Numbered from the stretch's first letter, positions 42,180-51,197 are shown. The stretch: DNA of 64,000 nt from Candidatus Poribacteria bacterium (GCA_022825825.1 JAJDWA010000053.1:1-64000), one strand, 5' to 3'. The notes: generated by a model not told the origin, from the letters alone. Translations and numbers: made by a program.

Positions 42180-42941
42180 ATGAACATCACAAAAGAACAA
42201 CTTGCTCAAAAATACCAAAAAGATGGATTTTTAACTGGCATCCACGTCGCTGAAGATGCTGAAGCTTCACATTTTCGTAAAGAATACGATGCGTTAGAAG
42301 CAGAGGTCGGTGCAGAAAAATGCGAAATCGGGCTTATAGATTGGCATTTTGATTATAAATTTATATGGGACATTGCTATACATCCCAAAATTGTTGATGT
42401 TATTGAAGCACTTATTGGGCCGGATGTGATGCTGTTAGCTACGCATTTCTTTTGCAAGTATGGTCCGCGTGAAAAATTTGTTGCATGGCATCAAGACGTG
42501 ACATATTGGGGACTTGAGCCACCTGATGCGATTACTGCTTGGTATGCTATAGATGACAGCGATACGGGAAACGGATGTATGCAGGTGATTCCCGGTAGCC
42601 ACCATAAAGGTGTTCAAGAGCATGGTAAATCTGAACAGGAAGGCAATCTACTGAGCATCAATCAGGAAGTCCCTGTTACCGAAGCGGACGCAGAAACAGC
42701 CGTAGATTTAGTCCTAAAAGCAGGCGAAATGTCTATCCATCACGGACAGATAATTCATGGGAGTTTGCCAAACCATTCTACACGGCGTCGATGCGGTTTA
42801 ACAATCCGATATATCCCGCCATCAGTGAAACAAGCAGAGGATAATTCGCTGAAACGTCCGTGGAAACCGATTCTGCTGCGTGGCGAAGATCGGTACCAGA
42901 ATTTTAACACTGTGCCAAACCCGTTCCCACTTCCTGGCTAA
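42180..42941 (+). CDS. Phytanoyl-CoA dioxygenase (PhyH) family protein, second copy
   Basis: A 253-residue Fe(II)/2-oxoglutarate oxygenase. The HxD motif is in VAWHQDVTYWGL and the distal histidine is in IHHGQIIHGSLPNHS, with arginines following (TRRRCGLTIRYI). MQVIPGSHHKG is the family strand. The start at 42180 follows GAGAGGA; the open frame continues upstream into creatininase, but those codons are not expected to be used. It resembles the 29811 protein only in the core. Sequences of this subtype are often near FAD amine oxidases and amidohydrolases, as here. Confidence 0.88.
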   Translation: MNITKEQLAQKYQKDGFLTGIHVAEDAEASHFRKEYDALEAEVGAEKCEIGLIDWHFDYKFIWDIAIHPKIVDVIEALIGPDVMLLATHFFCKYGPREKFVAWHQDVTYWGLEPPDAITAWYAIDDSDTGNGCMQVIPGSHHKGVQEHGKSEQEGNLLSINQEVPVTEADAETAVDLVLKAGEMSIHHGQIIHGSLPNHSTRRRCGLTIRYIPPSVKQAEDNSLKRPWKPILLRGEDRYQNFNTVPNPFPLPG

Positions 42942-42972
42942 TTTATGGTAAAGATTAGAATTAACGTTACAT

Positions 42973-43110
42973 TCCTGAACTGTAGGAGGGAACTCCGATT
43001 CCGACTGTTCCTACAGTTCGGTCGCGACTCGGAGATCGCTCCTACAGAGGAAATGTAGAATTATCTCTATACTCTACTATAGTTTGCTGTTAGCGCGTTT
43101 GTAAACGCGC
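42973..43110. repeat. Two palindromic intergenic repeats
   Basis: CTGTAGGAGGGAACTC and the later GCTCCTACAG bound an imperfect hairpin (42981-43048) with an inner pair CTGTTCCTACAG. It is followed by GCGCGTTTGTAAACGCGC (43093-43110). The GTAGGAGCGA-type arm recurs in the hairpin at 44330-44389. They may also work as terminator-like structures after phyH2. Confidence 0.6.
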
Positions 43111-43135
43111 AAAACTTTAAGCTCAAAGACAAAGA

Positions 43136-44260
43136 ATGCAATCTCATATCTACGACACAATCGTAATCGGTGCAGGAGGCATGGGGAGTGCAACCGCATA
43201 TCACCTCGCCAAATCAGGTGCGGATGTGCTTGTCTTAGAACAGTTCCAGCGTGGACATACATTCGGTAGTTCACATGGGGAAACGCGCATCATCCGCTTC
43301 TTTTACGATAAGCCTTTTTACACCGAATTGATGAAAACTGCATACGCCGAATGGCGCGATCTTGAAGCAGTGTCAGGAAAGCGATTACTGTTCATCACAG
43401 GAAGCGTCAGTCTTGGTAAAAGTGGAAATCAGTATACAACTGCGGTGCGGCAAAGTTTAGATGCTGCGGGTGTTGCATCAGAGTGGTGGGATGCGAAACA
43501 ATTGACAGAACGATTCTCGCAATTCCGCGTGTCTAATGATATGGATATTTTGTGGCAGAAGGATACCGGTTTTCTTTATGCTTCCGAATGCGTTTTGACT
43601 CACCTGCAATTGGCTGAGCAACACGGGACAGAAATTCAAGAAAAGACACCTGTCGGACGAATAGATTGGCAAGCAGATGTTCCGACCGTCTATACTGAAG
43701 ACAACCAATTTCGTGGTAAAAAAGTTGTCGTGACAGCAGGGGCATGGACAACCTCTCTACTCAAAGAACTAAATCTACCACTCACAGTGACAAAGCAGCA
43801 GGTCTGCTATTACATACCAACCATTGCTGCTGAGCGTTTCCTACCAAATCAGTTTCCTGTCTTCACAGAGATTACAACTGATAACGAATTTATGTATGGT
43901 ATACCTTTTTTTCATAAAAAGGGTGTAAAGGTTGCACGCCACGGAATGGGGCAGACCGTTTCGCCTAATGCATGCAATCGGACACCTGATTCAGATTACA
44001 TTGAGCGGATGGATACTTATTTGAGTGAACGTATTCCTGAACTTGGCAATACGGTTCACGCAGAAGTTTGTTTGTATACCGAAACACCGGACGAAGATTT
44101 TATTATTGACGCGCACCCACACTGTCCAAATATATTCATAGCAGCAGGCTTTTCTGGGCACGGCTTTAAGTTTTGTTCACTTGTCGGACGCATTATGAGT
44201 GAATTAGCACTGGCAGGTGAAACTGCTTTTGATATAAATCCTTTTCGTATTAATCGATAG
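43136..44260 (+). CDS. Monomeric sarcosine oxidase / N-methyltryptophan oxidase-like flavoenzyme
   Basis: A 374-residue FAD-dependent amine oxidase. The dinucleotide-binding motif is VIGAGGMGSATAYHLAKSG (residues 9-27), followed by FGSSHGETRIIRFFY, a segment found in the MSOX/MTOX group. Cys312 in EVCLYTETPDEDFIID matches the cysteine that binds FAD covalently in these enzymes. GFSGHGFKFC follows near the active-site face. Length equals E. coli SolA. It oxidatively demethylates N-methyl amino acids or a related secondary amine. With the creatininase-like gene upstream this could be a small pathway for N-methylated amides (inference). Confidence 0.88.
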   Translation: MQSHIYDTIVIGAGGMGSATAYHLAKSGADVLVLEQFQRGHTFGSSHGETRIIRFFYDKPFYTELMKTAYAEWRDLEAVSGKRLLFITGSVSLGKSGNQYTTAVRQSLDAAGVASEWWDAKQLTERFSQFRVSNDMDILWQKDTGFLYASECVLTHLQLAEQHGTEIQEKTPVGRIDWQADVPTVYTEDNQFRGKKVVVTAGAWTTSLLKELNLPLTVTKQQVCYYIPTIAAERFLPNQFPVFTEITTDNEFMYGIPFFHKKGVKVARHGMGQTVSPNACNRTPDSDYIERMDTYLSERIPELGNTVHAEVCLYTETPDEDFIIDAHPHCPNIFIAAGFSGHGFKFCSLVGRIMSELALAGETAFDINPFRINR

Positions 44261-44274
44261 TGTGTAGGTTGGGT

Positions 44275-44471
44275 TGGATAGAGCGACGCACATAACTGTC
44301 AACTTAAGAAAAAATGCAAGATTTTTCTTGTAGGAGCGAGCTTCGCTCGCGACATCGGACAAACGGTCGCGAGCGAAGCTCGCTCCTACAGAAAAAAATC
44401 GGGATCAGAAACTCCGCTAACAAGAGGATATATCCTTAAGTTGACAGTTATAGGTTGGATAGAGCGACGCA
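44275..44471. mobile_element. Nested perfect palindrome, MITE-like
   Basis: The outer arms ATAACTGTCAACTTAAG (44292-44308) and CTTAAGTTGACAGTTAT (44435-44451) are perfect 17-bp inverted repeats. Inside, 44330-44353 and 44366-44389 form a perfect 24-bp inverted repeat (GTAGGAGCGAGC...GCTCGCTCCTAC) with a 12-nt loop, flanked by T- and A-rich tracts. The outer arms lie between direct repeats of GGTTGGATAGAGCGACGCA. The same outer terminal sequence bounds the elements at 57536-57827 and, degenerately, at 3690-3826. Confidence 0.8.
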
Positions 44472-44547
44472 AACCCAACATTTATCCAACGGGAGTTCAT
44501 AGATAGAACGACTTACGTTGATACACGGAAAGGTGAAAAGAGGTTAA

Positions 44548-44853
44548 ATGATGCGAAAAAACAACCTATTTTTGATTCTTAGTGGATGTGTAGCAGCTGC
44601 GGTGGGAATATTATATCTGCATTTCTTCGGATTTGAAAAATCCCGATTTCGTGTTGATGTTCCACAATGGTCAGGTCCAAGTTGGAAGAAACCAGAAAAA
44701 GTTGCCAAAGCAGAATTTATAAATGATTTGTTTAGTATGATAGACTGGGTGATTCTGATTGGAGTAGTCATTATTGTAATCTTGATTGTTGCTATGGTTG
44801 TCACAGCATTTGTCGTTTCTCTATTTCGAATTAAACAATCTTTGCAGAAGTAA
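44548..44853 (+). CDS. Small membrane protein, function unknown
   Basis: A 101-residue protein with a hydrophobic N-terminal segment (FLILSGCVAAAVGILYLHFF) and a second one at about 68-92 (WVILIGVVIIVILIVAMVVT). The polar loop between them contains WSGPSWKKPEKVAK. The end is basic, as in an inside-facing tail. AGAGG is five bases before a double ATG (44548 or 44551). I do not recognise a family. Confidence 0.5.
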   Translation: MMRKNNLFLILSGCVAAAVGILYLHFFGFEKSRFRVDVPQWSGPSWKKPEKVAKAEFINDLFSMIDWVILIGVVIIVILIVAMVVTAFVVSLFRIKQSLQK

Positions 44854-44911
44854 CCGCTCACCATAATTGATAACGGAAAACTAAATAGCCTTGATTCACT
44901 TATTATTCATC

Positions 44912-44940
44912 TTGACTTACGAACCTATCTTTGCTACCAT
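44912..44940 (+). promoter_or_regulatory. Promoter before the MDR dehydrogenase
   Basis: TTGACT (44912-44917), a 17-nt spacer and TACCAT (44935-44940), preceded by TGC (extended -10). It gives a leader of about 37 nt containing GAGGAG before the ATG at 44984, and would serve the dehydrogenase, sixA and the secreted gene. Confidence 0.5.
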
Positions 44941-44983
44941 AGGACAACCGAAATGAAGTCATAATTTGACGAGGAGCAACGCG

Positions 44984-45994
44984 ATGAAAGGCAAACAGAT
45001 AATCATGCCAGCGAAACGTTCGGCAATCTTAGAGGATTTTGAACTTGACGAAACATTAGCACCGAACCAAATTTTGCTCAAAACACATTACAGTCTGATT
45101 AGTCCTGGGACCGAAGGCGCAGGATATACCGGTTTAGAGAGCGGCACCCGGTTTCCGCATGGGTCAGGTTACACCGCTATCGGTGAGGTGCTAAAAGTGG
45201 GTGAGCATGTAACGAAGTGTGCAGTTGGAGATTTCGCCTTCTGCTATAGTTCACATGCTTCTATCGTTAAAACCGCTTCCGTGATGTTGGCTTTCAAACC
45301 GCCGTTAGAGATGGATGCTAAGCTAATTCCGTTTGTGCGGATGGCAACAGTCGCGATGACTTCATTGCGTGTGTCCTCAGCAGAGTTTGGTGATACTGCT
45401 GTTATTATCGGCTTAGGGTTAGTTGGCAACTCTGCTTCACAACTTTTCAATTTGGCAGGTATGCAAGTGATTAGCGTTGAACGTGTACCTGAACGGATAG
45501 AAATTGCGCGGAAATGTGGTATTCAACACCTGGTTAATCCTGACCAAGAGGATGTACTTGAACGTGTCAAAGCTATAACAGGCGGGCACAAAGCGGAAGT
45601 TACTGTTGAGGCAATCGGCAATCCACGGCTTGTTGAATTGGCATATCAGTTAACTCGCACCAAAGGAGAAGTTATCCTACTCGGTTCGCCACGCGGAGAA
45701 TATGTCACTAATGTTACTGCGATACTCAATTATACACATCTCATAGGTTTAGGTGCAGTTACACTGAAAAGTGCACATGAATGGGTTTTTCCGACAATGC
45801 ACTCTGGTGAGTCAAAACACTCGCTTGAACGGAATTCGCAAATAGTTTATTCCCTCATCAAAGAAGGTAAATTCAAGGTTGAGGAATTGCTAACACATGT
45901 AATAAATCCTGAAGATGCGCAATCCGCTTATGATGGTTTGACCGATCAGAAGGATAAATATTTGGGTGTGATTATGGATTGGACACAGATTTAA
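44984..45994 (+). CDS. MDR-family (zinc-type) dehydrogenase without evident catalytic zinc site
   Basis: A 336-residue medium-chain dehydrogenase/reductase. The N-terminal GroES-like domain starts near residue 1; ISPGTEGAGYTG stands where alcohol dehydrogenases have the C-G-T-D zinc ligand, so catalytic zinc is probably lost. The Rossmann motif is VIIGLGLVGNSASQL, with the acidic cofactor-binding residue in VISVERVPER. Similar proteins work next to PhyH and Gfo/Idh enzymes as sugar or polyol dehydrogenases. GAGGAG seven bases upstream fixes the start at 44984. sixA starts one base after its stop. Confidence 0.82.
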   Translation: MKGKQIIMPAKRSAILEDFELDETLAPNQILLKTHYSLISPGTEGAGYTGLESGTRFPHGSGYTAIGEVLKVGEHVTKCAVGDFAFCYSSHASIVKTASVMLAFKPPLEMDAKLIPFVRMATVAMTSLRVSSAEFGDTAVIIGLGLVGNSASQLFNLAGMQVISVERVPERIEIARKCGIQHLVNPDQEDVLERVKAITGGHKAEVTVEAIGNPRLVELAYQLTRTKGEVILLGSPRGEYVTNVTAILNYTHLIGLGAVTLKSAHEWVFPTMHSGESKHSLERNSQIVYSLIKEGKFKVEELLTHVINPEDAQSAYDGLTDQKDKYLGVIMDWTQI

Positions 45995-45995
45995 A

Positions 45996-46493
45996 ATGAA
46001 AACCCTTCTCATCCTACGACATGCCAAATCCAGTTGGGACAATCCAGAACTCTCTGATTTTGACCGTCCCCTTAACAAACGCGGTAAACGAGATGCGCCG
46101 CGTATGGGAAAATATCTACGCGAACAAGGATTAATTCCAGACCGCATTCTTACTTCAGCAGCCAAACGTGCCAGAAAAACTGCTACCAAAGTTGCTAAAG
46201 CATGTAGTTATACAGGAAAAATCAAGCGATTAGAGCGTTTTTATCTTGCTCCACCGGGCGTTTACTTGGAAAAATTACAAGCCTTATCCAATAAATATCA
46301 GCGGGTCATGGTTGTCGGGCATAACCCAACGATGGAACAACTTGTTCGGCACTTGACAGGCCAAATTGAACGGATGCCCACCGCTGCACTTGCACATATT
46401 GAACTATCCATCCAGAATTGGGAAGAACTTGATTTATATACCAGAGGAACACTGGCCAACTTATGGACACCAAAAACACTTTTCACCGACTGA
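45996..46493 (+). CDS. sixA: Phosphohistidine phosphatase SixA-like
   Basis: A 165-residue histidine phosphatase. The RHG-type motif is LLILRHAKSSWDNP near residue 3 (nucleophile His9), the second arginine is in LNKRGKRDAPRMG, and the second histidine is in VVGHNPTMEQL (about 107). Length and the RHAKS motif are typical for SixA, which removes phosphate from phosphohistidine proteins. It is coupled to the dehydrogenase (one base apart) and overlaps the next gene by 31 bases, so these three form an operon. Confidence 0.9.
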   Translation: MKTLLILRHAKSSWDNPELSDFDRPLNKRGKRDAPRMGKYLREQGLIPDRILTSAAKRARKTATKVAKACSYTGKIKRLERFYLAPPGVYLEKLQALSNKYQRVMVVGHNPTMEQLVRHLTGQIERMPTAALAHIELSIQNWEELDLYTRGTLANLWTPKTLFTD

Positions 46494-47863
46494 GTTTCCC
46501 ATTTGTAAAGCTTATATCTCTTTTCTTGGTAGGAGTATTTTTTCTTTTACAGTCTATTGCTGCGTCCGAAAAAATTGATGTATCCACTGCCAAAGACGGC
46601 CAGCTTTTTCCATCGGTCATGCACGATGGGAAAGGTGGCGTTATCATTATATGGGAGGATTACCGCACTGGTAGAGATTGGGATGTGTACGCCCAACGGA
46701 TAGATAATACAAACGCTCCGATGTGGCAACCGAACGGTCTTCCGCTATCTATCGCGGATAGAAATCAACGCCGTTTACGTATGATTCGGCACGATAAACA
46801 TGCAATAGTTGTATGGAACGATCGACGCAATAAAATCAGTTGGGATATCTATGCACAAGCCGTAAACCTTGGAGGTAAGGTGCTATGGCAAATGGATGGA
46901 ATTCCTATCTGCACAAATGCTGCAGACCAGTCTACGCAAGCGATTTTGAGTGATGGTGAGGGGGGTGCTATTGTTGTATGGGAAGATGAACGTCAGAGTT
47001 CCGAATTTCAAGACCTCTATATCCAACGTATCAATTCTGATGGGATAATGATGTGGGAGCAGGACGGTGTCCCTGTTTTTCCATCGGAATCGCTGCAGAG
47101 CAATCCTATCCTTGTCGTAGATGGATTAGGCGGATTTTATGTCGTGTGGTGGGACGTTATCGGAGCTGATACCTGGTCTATTATGGCACATCGTCTCAGT
47201 AATGATGCGAAACCTTTATGGGATGCACCACTTCTTATTACTCCAGAAGATGGTATGCAAGGTGAGCCGCGTGTAGCGGCAGATGGCAAAGGTGGTCTCA
47301 TAGTTGTGTGGCAGATATACGTAAATTTCATTAATGACCAACTCTATGCCCAACGCGTATCTCCTGAAGGTAAGAAATTGTGGCAGGACATGGGCGTTCC
47401 TGTCTGTACAGCAGAAGGTATTCAAAAAAACGCTGCAATTGTCTCTGATGGAGAAGGAGGGATTATTGCTGTCTGGCGAGATAAACGTGATATTTACGGT
47501 GACCTATATGCACAACGCATCCGCGCTGACGGAACGTTGGCTTGGCAAAAAGATGGTATCCCGTTTTGTACTGTTGGCGGTCATCAGGACAGACCTTCTA
47601 TCGTGCAAACTGCCGAAGATAGATTCTTTGTTGCATGGATAGATTATCGAGGGGACTTCGGCGAAAAAAGCGTTGATGCAATCTACTGTCAGCAAATTGA
47701 TTTAGATGGAAACATTTTATGGGATGAAGATGGCGTGCCTGTCTCTACAAGCGAGGGAGAACATTTTCCACCCGTTGTGGTACCTGTGGGAAATGAGCAG
47801 TGTGCAGTCATCTGGAGCAACAGTCAGCGGGATAATGGGGATATTTTTCTAAAAAAGTTTTAG
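46463..47863 (+). CDS. Secreted repeat protein, probable beta-propeller
   Basis: A 466-residue exported protein. A signal peptide (FVKLISLFLVGVFFLLQSIAA) ends near residue 35. From there at least seven repeats of about 50-55 residues follow, each with DGxGGxIxxWxDxR, a DxYAQRI strand and LWxxDGxPV. The pattern resembles bladed propellers found in many PVC-type and Poribacteria exoproteins. There is no enzymatic motif. It begins inside the sixA gene, 31 bases before its stop. It may bind a polymer or protein on the cell surface; ligand unknown. Confidence 0.75.
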   Translation: MDTKNTFHRLSFPFVKLISLFLVGVFFLLQSIAASEKIDVSTAKDGQLFPSVMHDGKGGVIIIWEDYRTGRDWDVYAQRIDNTNAPMWQPNGLPLSIADRNQRRLRMIRHDKHAIVVWNDRRNKISWDIYAQAVNLGGKVLWQMDGIPICTNAADQSTQAILSDGEGGAIVVWEDERQSSEFQDLYIQRINSDGIMMWEQDGVPVFPSESLQSNPILVVDGLGGFYVVWWDVIGADTWSIMAHRLSNDAKPLWDAPLLITPEDGMQGEPRVAADGKGGLIVVWQIYVNFINDQLYAQRVSPEGKKLWQDMGVPVCTAEGIQKNAAIVSDGEGGIIAVWRDKRDIYGDLYAQRIRADGTLAWQKDGIPFCTVGGHQDRPSIVQTAEDRFFVAWIDYRGDFGEKSVDAIYCQQIDLDGNILWDEDGVPVSTSEGEHFPPVVVPVGNEQCAVIWSNSQRDNGDIFLKKF

Positions 47864-47870
47864 GTTGTTT

Positions 47871-49751
47871 TTAAGATTTCCGACTCATCTCAATCAGATG
47901 TGCACCTTCTAACCCTGCACGCACCGCTTCATCATAACTTGTCACTACGACTTGGTGATCTTCAGCAAGTTGTTTGATAAAGTCTACCATCAGTGCTTTT
48001 CGTTCGTCATCTAAATGAAGCGTTGGATCATCAAATACAAAGAAACCGGGGTTGCCTAAAACTTTAGCGAGAGCAACCTTGAAACAGAGATAGAGGAACA
48101 TTTTTTCGCTACCGCTGAGCAACATCAGACTCCGATCTACACCGTCAATTTTGACTGAGGGAAGCAGATGTTGTTTCTGTAAGTCAATACGGGTTCTTCC
48201 AAAAAGTTCCATCTGTTCAAGCCGGCGGTGGAGTTCCTCCTCTGCAGGTTTAAGGATTTGACGTTGAAGTGTTTCAATAGTTTTGTCAACACCTGCACAA
48301 GCAAGTTCAAGACTGAGCGTTGTCCTTTCAACCTGTTCTGCTTCAGCGTTCACCTTCTGAAGCCGCTCAAGCCTATCTAATTGCACTGCTTCCTCCTGTT
48401 TGAGTTTATTAAGTTTTTTTCGTTCGCTGTCGATTCGTGCCTTCAATTGACGTTTATCTATATTTTCGGGGATGGATTCTGCGGATTGTGCATCGTTGAT
48501 TGGGACATCCGTTGTTTCCTCTTCTGACATACCTTTCTCGCTTAACCGCGCTGTGAGTGTGTCAAGCTCAGTCTGGACTTTATCAATATCTGGCTCAAGC
48601 TGTTCTAACCGTGTTACCTTCGTTTGCAAGGTTTGTAGTCTCTGTTCAAGTTCCTGCCGACTTTCTAAACTTTCAGTTTTCTCGGTAAGCGTTTTCTTGT
48701 AAGTTTCTAATTCAGCAGATAGTTGCGATTTTTCAATTTCCTTTTCCTCAATAATCTTCTGCACGATTTCCTCTTCAATTTTCTGATGGCAAGTGGGACA
48801 GTGCCCATTACCACTCTCAATAAGCGTACGAAGCGTGTCGCGGACCTTCGTTAATGCTGCAATTTGAGAATCGATACTACCTATTTTTTGGATGAGTTCT
48901 TCACGTTCTGCTTCTAATCCTGTGGCTTCCTTAACTGCGGTTTCAATAGTAGCTATCATCTCCCGTAAGTGGGTGATGTTGTTAAAACCGCTCAAAACTT
49001 CTGTACGCTCTTGTGTGAGGGTATCTAACTGTGTTTGTGCTTGTTTGCGGTTTCGCCTCCATTCAGCAATTAATTCGGCATCCCCTATATCCGTGCTGTC
49101 CGCCGCCTCAAACTCTCTTAATTTTGCCTCTATTTTCGCAATCTCAGCTTTGTGCGTATTCTGTGCACTGAACCGCAGACTGTTTTGATGTGCTTGAATC
49201 CTACTCCTTTCGCGTTTCGCGAGGCGGCGTGCATCAATGAATCGCTCCCGAACCTCAATCAATCTGTCAATGCCGAGGAGGGCAAATAGAATATCACGCC
49301 GAGTGGCTGGTTGGCGGGCAAGAAATTCAAAAATCTCACCTTCGCGCAAAAACGTCGTCAAAGCAAGTCGGTCGTGCATAATCCCAAATCGCTCTTTCAA
49401 GGTTGCTTCAACAACTGTGATACGTTTCTCATCAAAAACGATATGCCACTCTTCATCTTTTTCCTGCCTGAGTTGGAAACGTTTACCGGTCCCACGAAAA
49501 AGCATGTAGCGTTCACCATTTTCCATAAATTGAAGTCCAGCTGTTCCGCTGTAAGATTTTGCACTTTTTATTGCTGCCGCATCAACTCGGGGCACGATCG
49601 GTTTACCGGTTAAAGTAAAAAAGATAGCGTTGACAAGCGTGCTTTTGCCGCTAAAGTTAGGACCGAAAATGAGATTGATGCCATCAGAAAGCTCAAAATC
49701 TTGCTGTTGGAAACAACCGAATGTCTTGAGGCGAATCCGCTCTAACCGCAT
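47871..49751 (-). CDS. Rad50/SbcC-like ATPase with zinc hook
   Basis: A 626-residue SMC-like ATPase. Walker A is GPNFSGKST at 30-38, coiled coils run over about 170-315 and 325-520, and the hook motif CPTC is at 318-321 (GHCPTCHQK). The signature MLLSGSEKMFLYL and Walker B FFVFDDPTLHLDDE are near the C-terminus. SbcC is about 1000 residues, so the coils here are short. No sbcD-type nuclease is nearby; the two metallophosphoesterases at 2.7 and 6 kb are other subfamilies. The start is the ATG at 49751, one base past the stop of the 68-residue gene, so the two are translationally coupled. Confidence 0.85.
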   Translation of the reverse strand: MRLERIRLKTFGCFQQQDFELSDGINLIFGPNFSGKSTLVNAIFFTLTGKPIVPRVDAAAIKSAKSYSGTAGLQFMENGERYMLFRGTGKRFQLRQEKDEEWHIVFDEKRITVVEATLKERFGIMHDRLALTTFLREGEIFEFLARQPATRRDILFALLGIDRLIEVRERFIDARRLAKRERSRIQAHQNSLRFSAQNTHKAEIAKIEAKLREFEAADSTDIGDAELIAEWRRNRKQAQTQLDTLTQERTEVLSGFNNITHLREMIATIETAVKEATGLEAEREELIQKIGSIDSQIAALTKVRDTLRTLIESGNGHCPTCHQKIEEEIVQKIIEEKEIEKSQLSAELETYKKTLTEKTESLESRQELEQRLQTLQTKVTRLEQLEPDIDKVQTELDTLTARLSEKGMSEEETTDVPINDAQSAESIPENIDKRQLKARIDSERKKLNKLKQEEAVQLDRLERLQKVNAEAEQVERTTLSLELACAGVDKTIETLQRQILKPAEEELHRRLEQMELFGRTRIDLQKQHLLPSVKIDGVDRSLMLLSGSEKMFLYLCFKVALAKVLGNPGFFVFDDPTLHLDDERKALMVDFIKQLAEDHQVVVTSYDEAVRAGLEGAHLIEMSRKS

Positions 49752-49752
49752 T

Positions 49753-49959
49753 TTATTTTTCTCTTTTCTCTTGGATAAGGTCATATATCATTTGTGCTCT
49801 GACCTTTTCGCGCCCATTTGCCAAAGTGAATTCAAAGGCATTCACAATCGCTTCAAGTTCATCAGGGCCGAGGGTAATATACTTCGGGTCGTGTTGGATT
49901 ATCGCTTCTATTTCTGCTTTATAGATTTCTCGTGTTTCATTATTAAGAACAGTATCCAT
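49753..49959 (-). CDS. 68-residue partner gene of the Rad50-like ATPase
   Basis: A small, charged, helical protein (REIYKAEIEAIIQHDPKYIT, then LGPDELEAIVNAFEFTLANG). GGGAG lies six bases before the ATG. Its stop (TAA) and the ATG of the ATPase are one base apart. I do not recognise the family; it could be a short subunit or regulator of the ATPase. It follows the aminotransferase by 44 nt. Confidence 0.6.
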   Translation of the reverse strand: MDTVLNNETREIYKAEIEAIIQHDPKYITLGPDELEAIVNAFEFTLANGREKVRAQMIYDLIQEKREK

Positions 49960-50003
49960 AATTTTCTCCCTGTGAATTTTTGCTCTAAACTCGTCGCTGC
50001 AGA

Positions 50004-51197
50004 TTAGATTTTAGATTTTATTTTCATCAACCGTTCACCCGCTTCAATTAGGACATCATCTGCCATGCTAAACATAAACCTAAACTTTGTTTTGCCGAGA
50101 TGTGGACGACTATAGAAACTGGAACCTGGCACACCTCCTACACCAATTTCTTTCACCAACCAGTGGGCAAATGCAGTGTCATCAGGAAATCCAAAATCGG
50201 AGATGTCTGTCATAATATAATAGGCAGCCTCCGGCGGATGGCAGCGAAATCCAGCCGCTCTTAGTGTATTAACGAGTCTTTTACGATTTTTGTCATATTT
50301 TTCGACTAATTCTTGGTAATAACTTGGTGGTAAGTTGAGGGCAGCGATGCCCGCACGTTGTAACGGATGCGGCGCACCGACGGTTAAGAAATCGTGCATT
50401 TTGCGGATCGCATTCGTTAAGACCTCTGGTGCCACGACATACCCTAAACGCCATCCTGTCATTGAATAGGTTTTACTCAATCCAGATACAGTAATTGTCC
50501 GATCCTGCATCTGCGGCAATGATCCGATGCTAATATGCGATTTGTCATCATAGATCATGTGCTCGTATATCTCATCAGTTACAGCGATGCAGTCATATTC
50601 ACAGCAGAGGTCAGCGATCTGCTCAAGTTCTTCTTGCGTAAAGACTTTTCCGAGTGGATTGTTGGGAGTGTTTATAATAATAGCCTTTGTGTTGGTGGAG
50701 AAAGCATTTCGGAGTTCGGTTGTGTCATAGGTAAACCGCATCACGCCATCTACGGATTGTGTCTCGTTTAATGCGACATAAACAGGCTTTGCACCAGAAA
50801 TGATGGTATCCGGCCCATAGTTTTCATAAAAGGGTTCAAAGATGATTACCTCATCCCCAGGGTTGATAATTGCGAGCAGTGCGGACAGCATGCCTTCCGT
50901 TGAACCACAGGTAACGGTAATATTCGCAGCAGCATCGGTAGGAATATGGTTGAACGTCGTCATTTTGTGGGCAATTGCTTCGCGGAAATCGGGTGCTCCC
51001 CACGTGATGCTATATTGGTTATACCCTTCTTGAATCGCCTCGATTGCAGCTGCTTTGACGACGTCTGGCGGTTGATAGGCAGGTGTGCCTTGCGACAGAT
51101 TAATCGCATTGTAGCGTAAGCAGAGCTGCGTCATGCCACGGATAACAGATTCTGTAAAACGGGTGGATTTGTCTGAGAGTTTGGATTGATGGGACAT
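50004..51197 (-). CDS. Class I/II pyridoxal-phosphate aminotransferase
   Basis: A 397-residue fold-type I aminotransferase. The PLP lysine is in TVSGLSKTYSMTGWRLGYV, the Asp-x-x-Tyr in AVTDEIYEHMIYD, and INTPNNPLGKVFTQEEL is the Asn194-like segment. The C-terminal arginine is in KTKFRFMFSM. The family includes aspartate, aromatic and kynurenine aminotransferases (KAT/YbdL-like); the opening NLSQGTPAYQPPDVV fits the last group. No Shine-Dalgarno is visible before the ATG. It leads the minus-strand set that includes the Rad50-like genes. Confidence 0.92.
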   Translation of the reverse strand: MSHQSKLSDKSTRFTESVIRGMTQLCLRYNAINLSQGTPAYQPPDVVKAAAIEAIQEGYNQYSITWGAPDFREAIAHKMTTFNHIPTDAAANITVTCGSTEGMLSALLAIINPGDEVIIFEPFYENYGPDTIISGAKPVYVALNETQSVDGVMRFTYDTTELRNAFSTNTKAIIINTPNNPLGKVFTQEELEQIADLCCEYDCIAVTDEIYEHMIYDDKSHISIGSLPQMQDRTITVSGLSKTYSMTGWRLGYVVAPEVLTNAIRKMHDFLTVGAPHPLQRAGIAALNLPPSYYQELVEKYDKNRKRLVNTLRAAGFRCHPPEAAYYIMTDISDFGFPDDTAFAHWLVKEIGVGGVPGSSFYSRPHLGKTKFRFMFSMADDVLIEAGERLMKIKSKI

